NCBI RefSeq assembly: GCF_000956535.1
Contig: NZ_JYIY01000080.1
Span: 186,001 to 250,000, forward strand
Source of the DNA: Microbacterium ginsengisoli
GTDB lineage: Bacteria; Actinomycetota; Actinomycetes; Actinomycetales; Microbacteriaceae
Length of the DNA stretch: 64,000 bases
Reading direction: 5' to 3'
The position numbers were made by a program, and so were the translations under genes. Positions within the stretch are counted from its first letter, which is position 1; each line of letters starts with the position of its first letter. Shown in pieces: positions 1 through 6,891 of the stretch. The notes beneath the pieces are model-generated. The model was not told where the DNA came from. It searched no databases and was given only the letters and a program-made list of their open reading frames with translations.

Positions 1-515
1 GACTCCTGCTGCTGCCGGGCTCCTTGCTGATGGGACTCACCGGTCCGCTGATCGGCGCGATCTACGACAAGTGGGGCACCCGCGTTCTGCTGATCCCGGG
101 CGCGCTGATCGTGATCGCCGTGCTGTGGGGCCTGACCTTCGTCGACGCGAACACCTCCATCTGGGTGCTGCTGCCCATCATCACGGTGATGTTCGTCGGC
201 CTCGCACTGTCGTTCCCGCCGCTGTTCACCGCGTCGCTCGGGTCTCTCCCGCCGCACCTCTACGCCTATGGCAGTGCGATCCTCTCGACCGTGCAGCAGG
301 TCGCCGGCGCCGCGGGTGTCGCGGTGCTGGTCACCCTGATGGCGACGTCCACCGCGAACGCGTCGGCCAACGGAGCATCGCCGAACGAGGCGTGGGCGTC
401 GGGCACGCACACGGCGTTTGTCTTCGCGGCGGTGGTGTCGATTCTCACGATCGTGGGCGCGCTTATGGTGCGCAAGCCGGCCGACACGATCGAGATGCCG
501 GGCGTCGGGCACTGA
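1..515 (+). CDS. MFS transporter, C-terminal part (5' end outside window)
   Basis: The reading frame is open from base 3 to the TGA at 513-515, so the window holds about the last 170 residues. They form roughly four hydrophobic helices with the loop GAIYDKWGTR between the first two, which is the G-x-x-x-D-K/R-x-G loop of major facilitator transporters. The style resembles the 14-helix drug:H+ antiporter (EmrB/QacA) group, an inference from a fragment. It would act in the cytoplasmic membrane as an exporter; the substrate cannot be read. A strong terminator follows 19 bases after the stop, so this is the last gene of its unit. Confidence 0.8.
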   Translation, partial: LLLLPGSLLMGLTGPLIGAIYDKWGTRVLLIPGALIVIAVLWGLTFVDANTSIWVLLPIITVMFVGLALSFPPLFTASLGSLPPHLYAYGSAILSTVQQVAGAAGVAVLVTLMATSTANASANGASPNEAWASGTHTAFVFAAVVSILTIVGALMVRKPADTIEMPGVGH

Positions 516-533
516 CCTGCGAGTGATCGCACA

Positions 534-563
534 GATGCCGACCCGGGTCACCGGGTCGGCATC
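534..563 (+). terminator. Rho-independent-type hairpin after the MFS gene
   Basis: A perfect 13-bp stem (534-546 with 551-563) closes a GTCA loop. The short run after it is not a clean T-tract, as is common in high-GC actinobacteria. It lies between two converging genes and may serve both. Confidence 0.8.
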
Positions 564-577
564 GTCGTTCGGCGGTC

Positions 578-709
578 TCAGCCGATGCTGCAGGAGCCAC
601 CGCAGCACGAAGGGGCTGCGTCGGCGTCGCCGAGAAGACTGAGGAACTGCGGCCCGGGGGTCGCGGCATCCGTCCCGGTGTCGTCAGAAGACGTCTGCGT
701 CGTGGACAT
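578..709 (-). CDS. Small acidic peptide with a C-terminal Cys cluster (43 aa)
   Basis: The frame begins at ATG 709 behind the purine-rich stretch GATGGAG and ends at TGA 578. The 43-residue product is acidic and Ser/Thr-rich at the front and ends in PSCCGGSCSIG, so all three cysteines sit in the last ten residues. No signal peptide or membrane helix is visible. It lies 38 bases downstream of the crcB pair on the same strand and could share its transcript. I do not recognise the family. The clustered cysteines suggest a metal- or thiol-binding peptide, or a short carrier peptide; this is inference. The frame is too short for its mere openness to be proof. Confidence 0.55.
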   Translation of the reverse strand: MSTTQTSSDDTGTDAATPGPQFLSLLGDADAAPSCCGGSCSIG

Positions 710-747
710 CGCTCCATCGTACGACTGTTGCGGGCCTCGGGCTCCGC

Positions 748-1128
748 TCACACGAGCGCGCCGAGCACCGCGCCGAGCGCCGCGCCCGCGACGCAGGCGA
801 CCAATTGGCCGAACGCTGCCGCGAGGCTCCATCCCCATCGACGCTGCTGCGCGAGGCGCACTGTCTCGAAGCTCGCCGTGCTGAACGTCGTGTAGCCCCC
901 GAGAAGCCCGGTGCCGCCGATCATGCTCACCTCGACCGGCAGGACGCGCCCTGCGGCGGCCGCCACGACGAACCCGAGCACGAACGAGCCCGTGACGTTG
1001 ATGACAGACGTGCCGAGCGGATAGGGATGCCGCCACCGTGCCTTGACCGCGCCGTCGACGACGAAACGCAGCGCCGCTCCGACGCCTCCGGCAGCCATCG
1101 TCGCGACCCACAGCCAAATGACGGTCAT
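748..1128 (-). CDS. crcB: Fluoride channel Fluc/CrcB subunit 1
   Basis: The 126-residue product has four hydrophobic helices and the Fluc signatures: the pore Asn in SVINVTGSF (N44) and the Gly-rich break GGTGLLGGYTTFSTA near residue 80. Fluc proteins export fluoride as dual-topology dimers in the cytoplasmic membrane. Its ATG at 1126-1128 overlaps the TGA of the upstream crcB copy (ATGA), so translation is probably coupled and the two subunits likely form a heterodimer, as in other Gram-positive bacteria with paired genes. In the Phe-box the second Phe of the usual TTFSTF is Ala (A85), while F82 is kept. I found no fluoride riboswitch upstream. Confidence 0.93.
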   Translation of the reverse strand: MTVIWLWVATMAAGGVGAALRFVVDGAVKARWRHPYPLGTSVINVTGSFVLGFVVAAAAGRVLPVEVSMIGGTGLLGGYTTFSTASFETVRLAQQRRWGWSLAAAFGQLVACVAGAALGAVLGALV

Positions 1129-1607
1129 GCGCGGGCCCTCCGCATGATCGCCGCCCCCGCGGCGATGCCGAGGATCGACGCGGCGCCACCCACCACGACC
1201 GTCACTGCGCCATAGACGAGGCTCGCGGTCAGATCGGTGTGCAGCAGCCCCTCGGCACCGACGGCGAAGGTGCTGTAGGTCGTGTAGCCGCCCAGCACGC
1301 CCGTGCCGACGAAGAGACGGATGCCGCGCCGCACCCCCGTGTCGTCGCCGCGACGCACGAGCACCTCGAGCAGCAGTCCCAGCACGAAGGCACCGGTCAC
1401 GTTGATGACGAGAATGCCGAAGGGGATGCCCCACTCCACCGGGATGGCGGCGGACACGACGAGGCGGACCCCCGTGCCGATCGCGCCGCCGAGCGCCACC
1501 AGACCGACCGCGGCGGGGCGCAGGTGAAGCGGCCTCGGGACGACCTCGATGTCGTCGGTGTCGGGATCGAGCGGAAGCTCGCTGTGGCTGTCGCGCTGCG
1601 AACTCAC
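1125..1607 (-). CDS. crcB: Fluoride channel Fluc/CrcB subunit 2
   Basis: Starting at GTG 1607, close behind GGAGGG, this gives 160 residues: a polar 30-residue N-terminal tail, then four membrane helices. The pore Asn lies in LVINVTGAF (N69), and the Phe-box region reads GGYTTYSTF, with Tyr at the first Phe position (Y111) and Phe kept at the second (F114). It is the first gene of the crcB pair and overlaps the second by four bases. The two subunits have lost opposite Phe-box residues, which fits an obligate heterodimer. A longer in-frame start exists upstream but would add a stretch unlike Fluc proteins. Confidence 0.92.
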   Translation of the reverse strand: MSSQRDSHSELPLDPDTDDIEVVPRPLHLRPAAVGLVALGGAIGTGVRLVVSAAIPVEWGIPFGILVINVTGAFVLGLLLEVLVRRGDDTGVRRGIRLFVGTGVLGGYTTYSTFAVGAEGLLHTDLTASLVYGAVTVVVGGAASILGIAAGAAIMRRARA

Positions 1608-1692
1608 TCGCCCTCCGGTTCCCGGCCGGACGGCCGATCCGCCCAATCTACGCCCGTCACCACCGCCCCTCGCGCACGAACCTCGGCCGCAA

Positions 1693-1730
1693 CATGCGGC
1701 AACGGCATGCAACGGGCCCCGGCGTAGCGT
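1693..1730 (+). promoter_or_regulatory. Putative promoter region of the alcohol dehydrogenase gene
   Basis: TAGCGT at 1725-1730 fits an actinobacterial -10 element about 70 bases before the start codon. Just upstream is an inverted repeat CATGC (1693-1697) / GCATG (1705-1709), also inside a GCAACGG direct repeat, which could be an operator. No clear -35 is visible. Confidence 0.4.
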
Positions 1731-1803
1731 CGACAGCGCGACGGGGATCACGGAACCTCGGAAGGGGTCCGGGGCCGTTCCCCGACACGAAGGAGTGATG
1801 ACG

Positions 1804-2874
1804 ATGTCGATTCTCACCGACGCCCGTCCGAACCTCGATCGCGGCACCGTGCCCACCGGCACCATGCGCGCCGCGGTGGTCACGACCTCCGGCGAACCGC
1901 TGGTCGTCGAAGACGTGGCGATCCCGTCTCCGGGTCCCGGCCAGGCACTCGTGAAAGTGATCACGAGCGGCGTGTGCCACACCGACCTCCACGCGGCGCG
2001 CGGCGACTGGCCGGTCGCGCCGAAGGCGAATCTGATCCCGGGTCACGAAGGCTACGGCGAGGTCGTCGCACTGGGCGAGGGCGTGACATCCCTCTCGGTC
2101 GGCGACCGCGTGGGCAACGCGTGGCTGTGGAGCGCGTGCGGCGTGTGCGAGTACTGCCGCACCGGCTGGGAGACCCTCTGCCCTGAGCAGCAGAACGGCG
2201 GCTATTCCGTCGACGGCAGCTTCGGCGAGTACATGCTCGTCGACGAGCGGTTCGCCGCGCGAATTCCCGAGGGTTCCGACCCGTACGAGGTCGCGCCGAT
2301 CCTGTGTGCGGGTGTCACGGTCTACAAGGGTCTGAAGATGACGGAGGTGAAGCCCGGCGAGTGGGTGGTGATCTCCGGAATCGGTGGTCTCGGCCACATC
2401 GCGGTTCAGTACGCCCGGGCGATGGGCATGCGCGTCGCTGCGGTCGACATCGACGAGGAGAAGCTCGCGCTCGCCCGCACCCACGGTGCCGAAGTCACCG
2501 TCAACGCGGCGACGACCGACCCGGGACCTGCCGTGCAGGAGCTCACCGGCGGCGCCCACGGCGTGCTGGTGACCGCTGTGCACCCGAAGGCGTTCGGTCA
2601 GGCACTCGGAATGGCCCGTCGCGGCGCGACCATCGTGTTCAACGGGCTTCCCCCGGGGGACTTCCCCGCGAACATCTTCGACATCGTGCTGCGGGCGATC
2701 ACGATCCGTGGGTCGATCGTCGGCACGCGGCAGGACATGATCGAGGCCCTCGACTTCTACGCGCGCGGCGAGATCCACCCGACGATCGCCGTCGAGTCGC
2801 TCGACGACATCAACGAGGTGTTCGAGCGCATGGAGCAGGGCAAGATCGACGGCCGCATCGTCATGAAGTACTGA
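1804..2874 (+). CDS. adhP: Zinc-dependent alcohol dehydrogenase (AdhP-like)
   Basis: The 356-residue product interconverts alcohols and aldehydes with NAD(H). Visible are catalytic-zinc ligands C58 (GVCHTDLH), H81 with E82 (GHEGYGEV) and C168; the structural-zinc cysteines C112, C115, C118 and C126 in CGVCEYCRTGWETLC; and the Rossmann motif GIGGLGH at 192-198. I chose ATG 1804 because AAGGAG ends eight bases before it; an ATG at 1798 is only two bases from that site. AdhP homologues usually begin near M21 (MRAAVVTTSG), so this protein carries about 20 extra N-terminal residues. It stands alone, with its own promoter region and a terminator behind it. Confidence 0.93.
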   Translation: MSILTDARPNLDRGTVPTGTMRAAVVTTSGEPLVVEDVAIPSPGPGQALVKVITSGVCHTDLHAARGDWPVAPKANLIPGHEGYGEVVALGEGVTSLSVGDRVGNAWLWSACGVCEYCRTGWETLCPEQQNGGYSVDGSFGEYMLVDERFAARIPEGSDPYEVAPILCAGVTVYKGLKMTEVKPGEWVVISGIGGLGHIAVQYARAMGMRVAAVDIDEEKLALARTHGAEVTVNAATTDPGPAVQELTGGAHGVLVTAVHPKAFGQALGMARRGATIVFNGLPPGDFPANIFDIVLRAITIRGSIVGTRQDMIEALDFYARGEIHPTIAVESLDDINEVFERMEQGKIDGRIVMKY

Positions 2875-2891
2875 CCGCGGCATCCGGTCGT

Positions 2892-2918
2892 GGGCGGGGT
2901 CGCGCGGCGGCCCCGCCC
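2892..2918 (+). terminator. Hairpin terminator after the alcohol dehydrogenase gene
   Basis: An 8-bp all-GC stem, GGGCGGGG (2892-2899) with CCCCGCCC (2911-2918), starts 18 bases after the adh stop and is followed by TT. Confidence 0.7.
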
Positions 2919-2932
2919 TTCCGCTGCCCGCC

Positions 2933-2938
2933 TACAGT
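2933..2938 (+). promoter_or_regulatory. -10 hexamer TACAGT, leaderless start
   Basis: TACAGT is followed by exactly six bases and then the GTG start at 2945, placing the expected transcription start on the start codon. No Shine-Dalgarno site is present, which supports a leaderless mRNA. Confidence 0.6.
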
Positions 2939-2944
2939 GGCCAG

Positions 2945-3295
2945 GTGACCGACACTCCCCCGACCCGCTGGTGCCTCAGCCGACGCGACGGCGCGGTGTG
3001 CACGCGCGCCATCGGACACGCGGGGCTGCACAACCGGGCGGGCACGTCGCTGATGTGGTCGGATCGCGAGCAGGACGAGCCCGGATGCCGCGGCTCGGGC
3101 GCCACGGCGCAGCCTGCTCCCCGGCTCGACGATGGCTTTCCCGCAGGACGAGCCCTCTGCCCCGTCTGTCTCGGGTTCGTGCGCCTCACGGATTCCGGCG
3201 CGTTGTGGCGTCACGATGCCTTCCGCGGGGCACGGTCGGATCGCGAGGCGTCGAGGCGCGCGGACTGGTTCAACGCGTTCGGGTGGGAGGGGTGA
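2945..3295 (+). CDS. Hypothetical protein with Cys/His zinc-type motif
   Basis: The 116-residue product is soluble and I do not recognise a named family. It contains C10-x8-C19-x5-H25-x3-H29, ending in GHAGLH. A Cys...Cys-GH-x-G-x-H arrangement recurs in small actinobacterial proteins and looks like a zinc site. A second Cys pair occurs in LCPVCLGF (C72, C75), with W and H residues after it. The GTG start is chosen from the leaderless promoter spacing. It is followed 33 bases later by a separately promoted lipoprotein gene. Function unknown; nucleic-acid or metal binding would be a guess. Confidence 0.7.
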   Translation: MTDTPPTRWCLSRRDGAVCTRAIGHAGLHNRAGTSLMWSDREQDEPGCRGSGATAQPAPRLDDGFPAGRALCPVCLGFVRLTDSGALWRHDAFRGARSDREASRRADWFNAFGWEG

Positions 3296-3316
3296 GAACT
3301 TCGGCTATCGGCGCCC

Positions 3317-3322
3317 TATGGT
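3317..3322 (+). promoter_or_regulatory. -10 hexamer TATGGT, leaderless start
   Basis: TATGGT ends six bases before the ATG at 3329, so transcription would begin at the start codon. No ribosome site is visible upstream. Confidence 0.6.
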
Positions 3323-3328
3323 GATGCT

Positions 3329-4012
3329 ATGACGTCGTTCAGATCCGATTCTCGGCCGTTCGCTCTCCTTATCGTCGCGCTCGCGTCGGTCGCCGCCCTG
3401 AGCGGATGCAGTGGCGTATCCAGCGAACCGATCGCTTCGAACCCGACTACCTTCGCCTCGAGCCCAACCGCGAGTCCAATGGCGTCGCCGTCCGCCCGTC
3501 CGGTGGCCGGGAAGATCGAGCTCAGCCGCACGGAACTCACTGTCAGCTCTACCAGCGGCGCCTCACTCGCAACCGCCTCGTTCACGGACTGCGCGTCAGT
3601 CGAAGCCATCGCAACGCAGTACCTCGGCGCTCAGAAGCGCACCCCTCAGCCGAGCCCGTTTTCGGGCACGGTCGTCACATGGTCCGGCGTCGCGCTGGCG
3701 CTCAACGACCACGGGACGTGTTCGATGCAATTCTCTGCCGCCGCCTCCAACGGCCTCGTCCTCACGACACCCGACGGAGTAAGCGTCGGTGACACGGTCA
3801 CGCACGTCGTCGCGGCGGGCGGAATCAGCGACTACACGTACGGCAACGGCACGGACACATTCGAGAGTTTCGCCTTCGACGCCGTCCCCGTCGATGGCAC
3901 GACGTCGCTCACCCATCCCGGACAGGTAGGAAAGGCCTTCTTGGGCGTGGAGACCAAGAACGGCCGAGTGCAGTACATCGACTCCAACGGGAACGACTAC
4001 TCGGACATCTGA
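3329..4012 (+). CDS. Secreted lipoprotein of unknown function
   Basis: The 227-residue product opens with a charged N-terminus, a hydrophobic core and the lipobox LSGC (Cys27). It should therefore be exported, lipidated and anchored on the outer face of the membrane. A Ser/Thr/Pro-rich linker of about 35 residues follows (roughly 28-62), then a globular domain with three cysteines and many Thr/Gly residues, probably beta-rich. I recognise no catalytic motif. It is monocistronic, convergent with the YchJ-like gene 17 bases away. Codon use is slightly less GC-biased than its neighbours, with codons such as ACT, TCT and CTT. Confidence 0.8.
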   Translation: MTSFRSDSRPFALLIVALASVAALSGCSGVSSEPIASNPTTFASSPTASPMASPSARPVAGKIELSRTELTVSSTSGASLATASFTDCASVEAIATQYLGAQKRTPQPSPFSGTVVTWSGVALALNDHGTCSMQFSAAASNGLVLTTPDGVSVGDTVTHVVAAGGISDYTYGNGTDTFESFAFDAVPVDGTTSLTHPGQVGKAFLGVETKNGRVQYIDSNGNDYSDI

Positions 4013-4029
4013 CAAGACGTGCCGATCCC

Positions 4030-4371
4030 TCACCCAGCGAAGAGATCTCCGTCGATGTAGAACCAGCGTTCGCCGTCGCGAACGAAGCGTGACCGCTCGT
4101 GCAGCACGCCGAGGGTGCCATCCGCGTCAACGTAGGTGGCGCGGAACTCGACGACACCGTGTGCGTCGTCCGGGCCGCCCGCGACGGTGTCGACGATCTG
4201 CAGCCCGCGCCAGCGGGGCGAGTCGTCGAGGTCGAGCACGTCGGGCACGGTCGACGGATGCCACGTACGCACCAGCCACGCGGCATCCCGATCACGAAAC
4301 GCGGCGAAGCGCGATCGCATCAGCTCCTCCGCCGTGCGCGGTTCGATCCGGCCGGCCGGGGCGTCGGTCAC
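4030..4371 (-). CDS. YchJ-like (UPF0225) protein
   Basis: The 113-residue product matches the central fold of the YchJ/UPF0225 family (NTF2-like): TAEELMRSRFAAF near the start, RTWHP, WRGLQIVDT, VEFRATY and ERSRFVRDG-x-WFYIDGD at the end. The usual N-terminal Cys-rich SEC-C-type motif of YchJ is absent, so this is the short form. Start GTG 4371 lies two bases after the stop of the upstream hydrolase, suggesting translational coupling. An alternative GTG at 4407 would overlap that gene by 34 bases. Biochemical function is unknown for the family. Confidence 0.8.
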   Translation of the reverse strand: MTDAPAGRIEPRTAEELMRSRFAAFRDRDAAWLVRTWHPSTVPDVLDLDDSPRWRGLQIVDTVAGGPDDAHGVVEFRATYVDADGTLGVLHERSRFVRDGERWFYIDGDLFAG

Positions 4372-4373
4372 CG

Positions 4374-4940
4374 TCAGTCCCAGTCGAGGTAGTCCTCGAT
4401 CGCCCACGAGGTGGCGCCGACGTGTGTGGTGGGGAACATGTCGCCGCCGCCTTCGACCGGCACGACGCTCACGAGGCCCGGGGCCTGCGCGCGCAGCGCC
4501 TCGCCGTTGGCCACGGGAGTGACGGTGTCCGCGGTGCCCTGGATGACGAGCACCGGCACACCGTCGGCCGGGGCGGGCAGGTCGCCGTCCTCGACGCCGA
4601 GCAGCAGCACGCCGTTCACGCGGTCATGGTGGTCGAGGGCAACGAAGCGGGCGACGGTGCCACCGTCGCGATGCCCGCCGATCCAGGCGTGGTCGATCGC
4701 GAGGTGGTCGAGCAGGTCGACGACATCCTGCGCGCGGTCAGTCGGGGCCGCCGCATCCGCGTCGTGACGGGCGCCGATGCGCACGACACGGAAGTCCTCG
4801 GTGGCGAGCGAGTGGCTGAGGGGGCTGAGGTAGTCGATCGTGAGGCCACGGGCCGCGATGAGCACGACGGCAGGCCCGACGCCTTCCTCGGCGAACGGGA
4901 TGGCGCGCGCGTCGGGGTCGAAGGTCTGGGTGGCGGCCAT
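4374..4940 (-). CDS. Alpha/beta-hydrolase-fold protein with altered nucleophile motif
   Basis: The 188-residue product has an alpha/beta-hydrolase layout: strand GPAVVLIAA, the elbow region WIGGHRDGGTVA (residues 87-98), the acid-loop region VIQGTADTVTP and a late His in PTTHVGA. At the elbow the usual G-x-Ser-x-G, or GHDRGG of haloacid-dehalogenase-like members, reads GHRDGG. The nucleophile position is therefore Arg and the Asp is one place late, so normal catalysis is doubtful. At 188 residues it is also shorter than typical hydrolases of 260-300, with much of the cap region missing. It is first in a two-gene unit with the YchJ-like gene. A perfect palindrome CGCCGATCGGCG lies at 4984-4995 upstream. 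Confidence 0.75.
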   Translation of the reverse strand: MAATQTFDPDARAIPFAEEGVGPAVVLIAARGLTIDYLSPLSHSLATEDFRVVRIGARHDADAAAPTDRAQDVVDLLDHLAIDHAWIGGHRDGGTVARFVALDHHDRVNGVLLLGVEDGDLPAPADGVPVLVIQGTADTVTPVANGEALRAQAPGLVSVVPVEGGGDMFPTTHVGATSWAIEDYLDWD

Positions 4941-5112
4941 GTCGAGGGTCCTCTCACGTCAGTTGCGCCGCGGAGCGCGACGTCGCCGATCGGCGATGTG
5001 CGGCGGTGAGTCCAGTCTCCCGGGCGGAGGCCAGACTCGCCAATCGCTGCGTCGCTGCGGGGTCGGGTGCGCGAGGGCGTCTCGGCGCGCCGTCGCGAGT
5101 CGGTGCGCCATC

Positions 5113-5130
5113 GTGCGGACAGAACCGCAC
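5113..5130 (-). terminator. Weak hairpin after ychF
   Basis: GTGCGG (5113-5118) pairs with CCGCAC (5125-5130) around a six-base loop, 30 bases downstream of the ychF stop. There is no T-tract, so termination is only suggested. Confidence 0.35.
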
Positions 5131-5160
5131 CGGCGAGACGCCACTCCCGCCAGCCCCGCC

Positions 5161-6234
5161 TCAGTTGTTGAAGCGGAACTCCACGACGTCGCCGTCCTGC
5201 ATGACGTATTCCTTGCCCTCGAGGCGGGCCTTGCCGCGCGAGCGCGCCTCGACGACCGACCCAGCGTCGAGCAGGTCCTGGAACGAGATCACCTCGGCCT
5301 TGATGAAGCCCTTCTCGAAGTCGGTGTGGATCACTCCGGCGGCCTGCGGGGCCTTCCAGCCCTTGCCGATCGTCCACGCGCGGGCCTCCTTCGGGCCCGC
5401 GGTCAGGTAGGTCTGCAGCCCGAGCGTGTCGAAGCCGACGCGCGCGAGCTGGTCGAGACCCGACTCGCTCTGACCGGTGGAGGCCAGCAGCTCCGCGGCA
5501 TCCTCGGGGTCGAGGTCGATGAGCTCGGACTCGATCTTCGCGTCGAGGAACACCGCCTTCGCGGGGGCGACGAGTGCCGCGAGCTCGGCGAGACGGGCGG
5601 CATCCGTCAGCACCGACTCGTCGACGTTGAAGACGAAGATGAAGGGCTTGGCGGTGAGCAGTCCGAGTTCCTTGATGGGCGCGAGGTCGAGAGCGGATGC
5701 CGACAGCAGCACGCCGCGCTCGAGGGCGTCCTTCGCGGCGGTCGCGGCATCGAGCACACCGGGATCGGTCTTCTTGCTCTTGACCTCCTTCTCGATGCGC
5801 GGGATCGCCTTCTCGAGGGTCTGCAGGTCGGCGAGCATCAACTCGGCGCCGATCGTCTCGAGGTCGGCCTGCGGGTCGACCTTGCCGTCGACGTGCACGA
5901 CGTCGGCGTCGGCGAAGCCGCGCACGACCTGCGCGATGGCGTCGGCCTCGCGGATATTCGCGAGGAACTGGTTGCCGAGCCCCTCCCCCTCGCTCGCTCC
6001 GCGCACGATGCCCGCGATGTCGACGAACGACACCGAGGCGGGCACGAGCCGCTCGCTGTGGAACACATCCGCGAGCTGCTGTAGGCGCACGTCGGGCAGG
6101 TTCACCACGCCCACGTTCGGCTCGATCGTCGCGAACGGGTAGTTCGCGGCGAGAACCTGGTTCTTGGTCAGGGCGTTGAAGAGGGTCGACTTGCCGACGT
6201 TCGGGAGTCCGACGATTCCGATGGTGAGAGCCAC
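5161..6234 (-). CDS. ychF: Redox-regulated ATPase/GTPase YchF
   Basis: The 357-residue product is full length for the YchF/OLA1 family of ribosome-associated P-loop nucleotide hydrolases, which prefer ATP. The P-loop GLPNVGKST is at 9-17, switch residues follow in NYPFATIEPNVG, and the G3 region is in SFVDIAGIVRGASEGEGLGNQFL. The C-terminal TGS-type domain ends in VMQDGDVVEFRFNN. The start is GTG 6234, eleven bases after the stop of the reductase gene. A TAGACT hexamer whose first three bases are that stop codon lies eight bases before the GTG, so both read-through and independent leaderless expression are possible. Confidence 0.96.
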   Translation of the reverse strand: MALTIGIVGLPNVGKSTLFNALTKNQVLAANYPFATIEPNVGVVNLPDVRLQQLADVFHSERLVPASVSFVDIAGIVRGASEGEGLGNQFLANIREADAIAQVVRGFADADVVHVDGKVDPQADLETIGAELMLADLQTLEKAIPRIEKEVKSKKTDPGVLDAATAAKDALERGVLLSASALDLAPIKELGLLTAKPFIFVFNVDESVLTDAARLAELAALVAPAKAVFLDAKIESELIDLDPEDAAELLASTGQSESGLDQLARVGFDTLGLQTYLTAGPKEARAWTIGKGWKAPQAAGVIHTDFEKGFIKAEVISFQDLLDAGSVVEARSRGKARLEGKEYVMQDGDVVEFRFNN

Positions 6235-6242
6235 GGGGGTTC

Positions 6243-6248
6243 AGTCTA
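6243..6248 (-). promoter_or_regulatory. -10-like TAGACT before ychF
   Basis: On the minus strand TAGACT ends eight bases before the ychF GTG. Its TAG is also the stop codon of the upstream reductase gene, so the match could partly be chance. Confidence 0.35.
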
Positions 6249-6884
6249 CGGGCGCGGATGCCGCGACTCGGCGGCATCGACCCGCCAGCGCATGAGCACG
6301 TTGCCGCTTCCGGTCCACGTGCGGGTCTCGAGCAGCTTCAGCGCGACGGCCGGCTTGGCATCGAAGAGCGGCACGCCGGTGCCCGCGATGAGCGGGAAGG
6401 TGACGAGGTGCAGCTCGTCGACGAGACCGGCGTGCATCAGGTCGTTCCACAGCAGCCGCGACAGCAGCACGAGGATGCCGCGCCCGTCCCGCCGCTTCAG
6501 TGCGGCGACCTCCGCACGGGCCTCGGCCCGACGCACCACCCGCGCCTGCGGATGATCGGCGAGGTCCGCCTCGGACACGGTGTCGGAGACGATGACCACC
6601 TCGATCGTACGGATGAGCGCAGCGAACTCCCGCCGGATCGCGGTGGCGGCGGCATCCGATTCGACCGACCGCCAGTACGCGAGGTTCTGCAGCGCCGAGC
6701 GCCGTCCCGCGAGCAGCAGGGTGTCGCTGGCCCGCATGAGCGCGGTCGTGTAGTGGTCGAACGTGTCGGCGCCCGCGTAGTCGGGGTGCTGGTGCGCGAA
6801 GAACGAGGCGATGTCGTGCGTGTCGTCTTCGTAGCGCCCGTCGACGGTCACGAAGTTGCAGACGGTGAGTGGGCGGCCGTTCAT
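6246..6884 (-). CDS. Dihydrofolate reductase-like / RibD C-terminal domain protein
   Basis: The 212-residue product has the fold features of the RibD C-terminal (DHFR-like) superfamily: [14 protein letters not shown] at the front, [15 protein letters not shown], a central [17 protein letters not shown] and the late [20 protein letters not shown] typical of these NADPH-binding reductases. The specific substrate is unknown. Most such stand-alone actinobacterial proteins are uncharacterised and are neither true DHFR nor RibD. It starts seven bases after the methyltransferase stop and ends eleven bases before ychF, so it is the middle gene of a compact minus-strand unit. Confidence 0.88.
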   Translation of the reverse strand: MNGRPLTVCNFVTVDGRYEDDTHDIASFFAHQHPDYAGADTFDHYTTALMRASDTLLLAGRRSALQNLAYWRSVESDAAATAIRREFAALIRTIEVVIVSDTVSEADLADHPQARVVRRAEARAEVAALKRRDGRGILVLLSRLLWNDLMHAGLVDELHLVTFPLIAGTGVPLFDAKPAVALKLLETRTWTGSGNVLMRWRVDAAESRHPRP

Positions 6885-6891
6885 CGTGCGC

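Noticed and set aside
1608-1800. Fluoride riboswitch upstream of the crcB pair
   Set aside because: I looked for the conserved crcB-motif core on the minus strand and found no convincing match.
2304-2948. Alternative-frame protein overlapping the alcohol dehydrogenase gene
   Set aside because: Arg/Gly/His-rich translation typical of an off-frame reading of GC-rich DNA; the dehydrogenase frame has all motifs.
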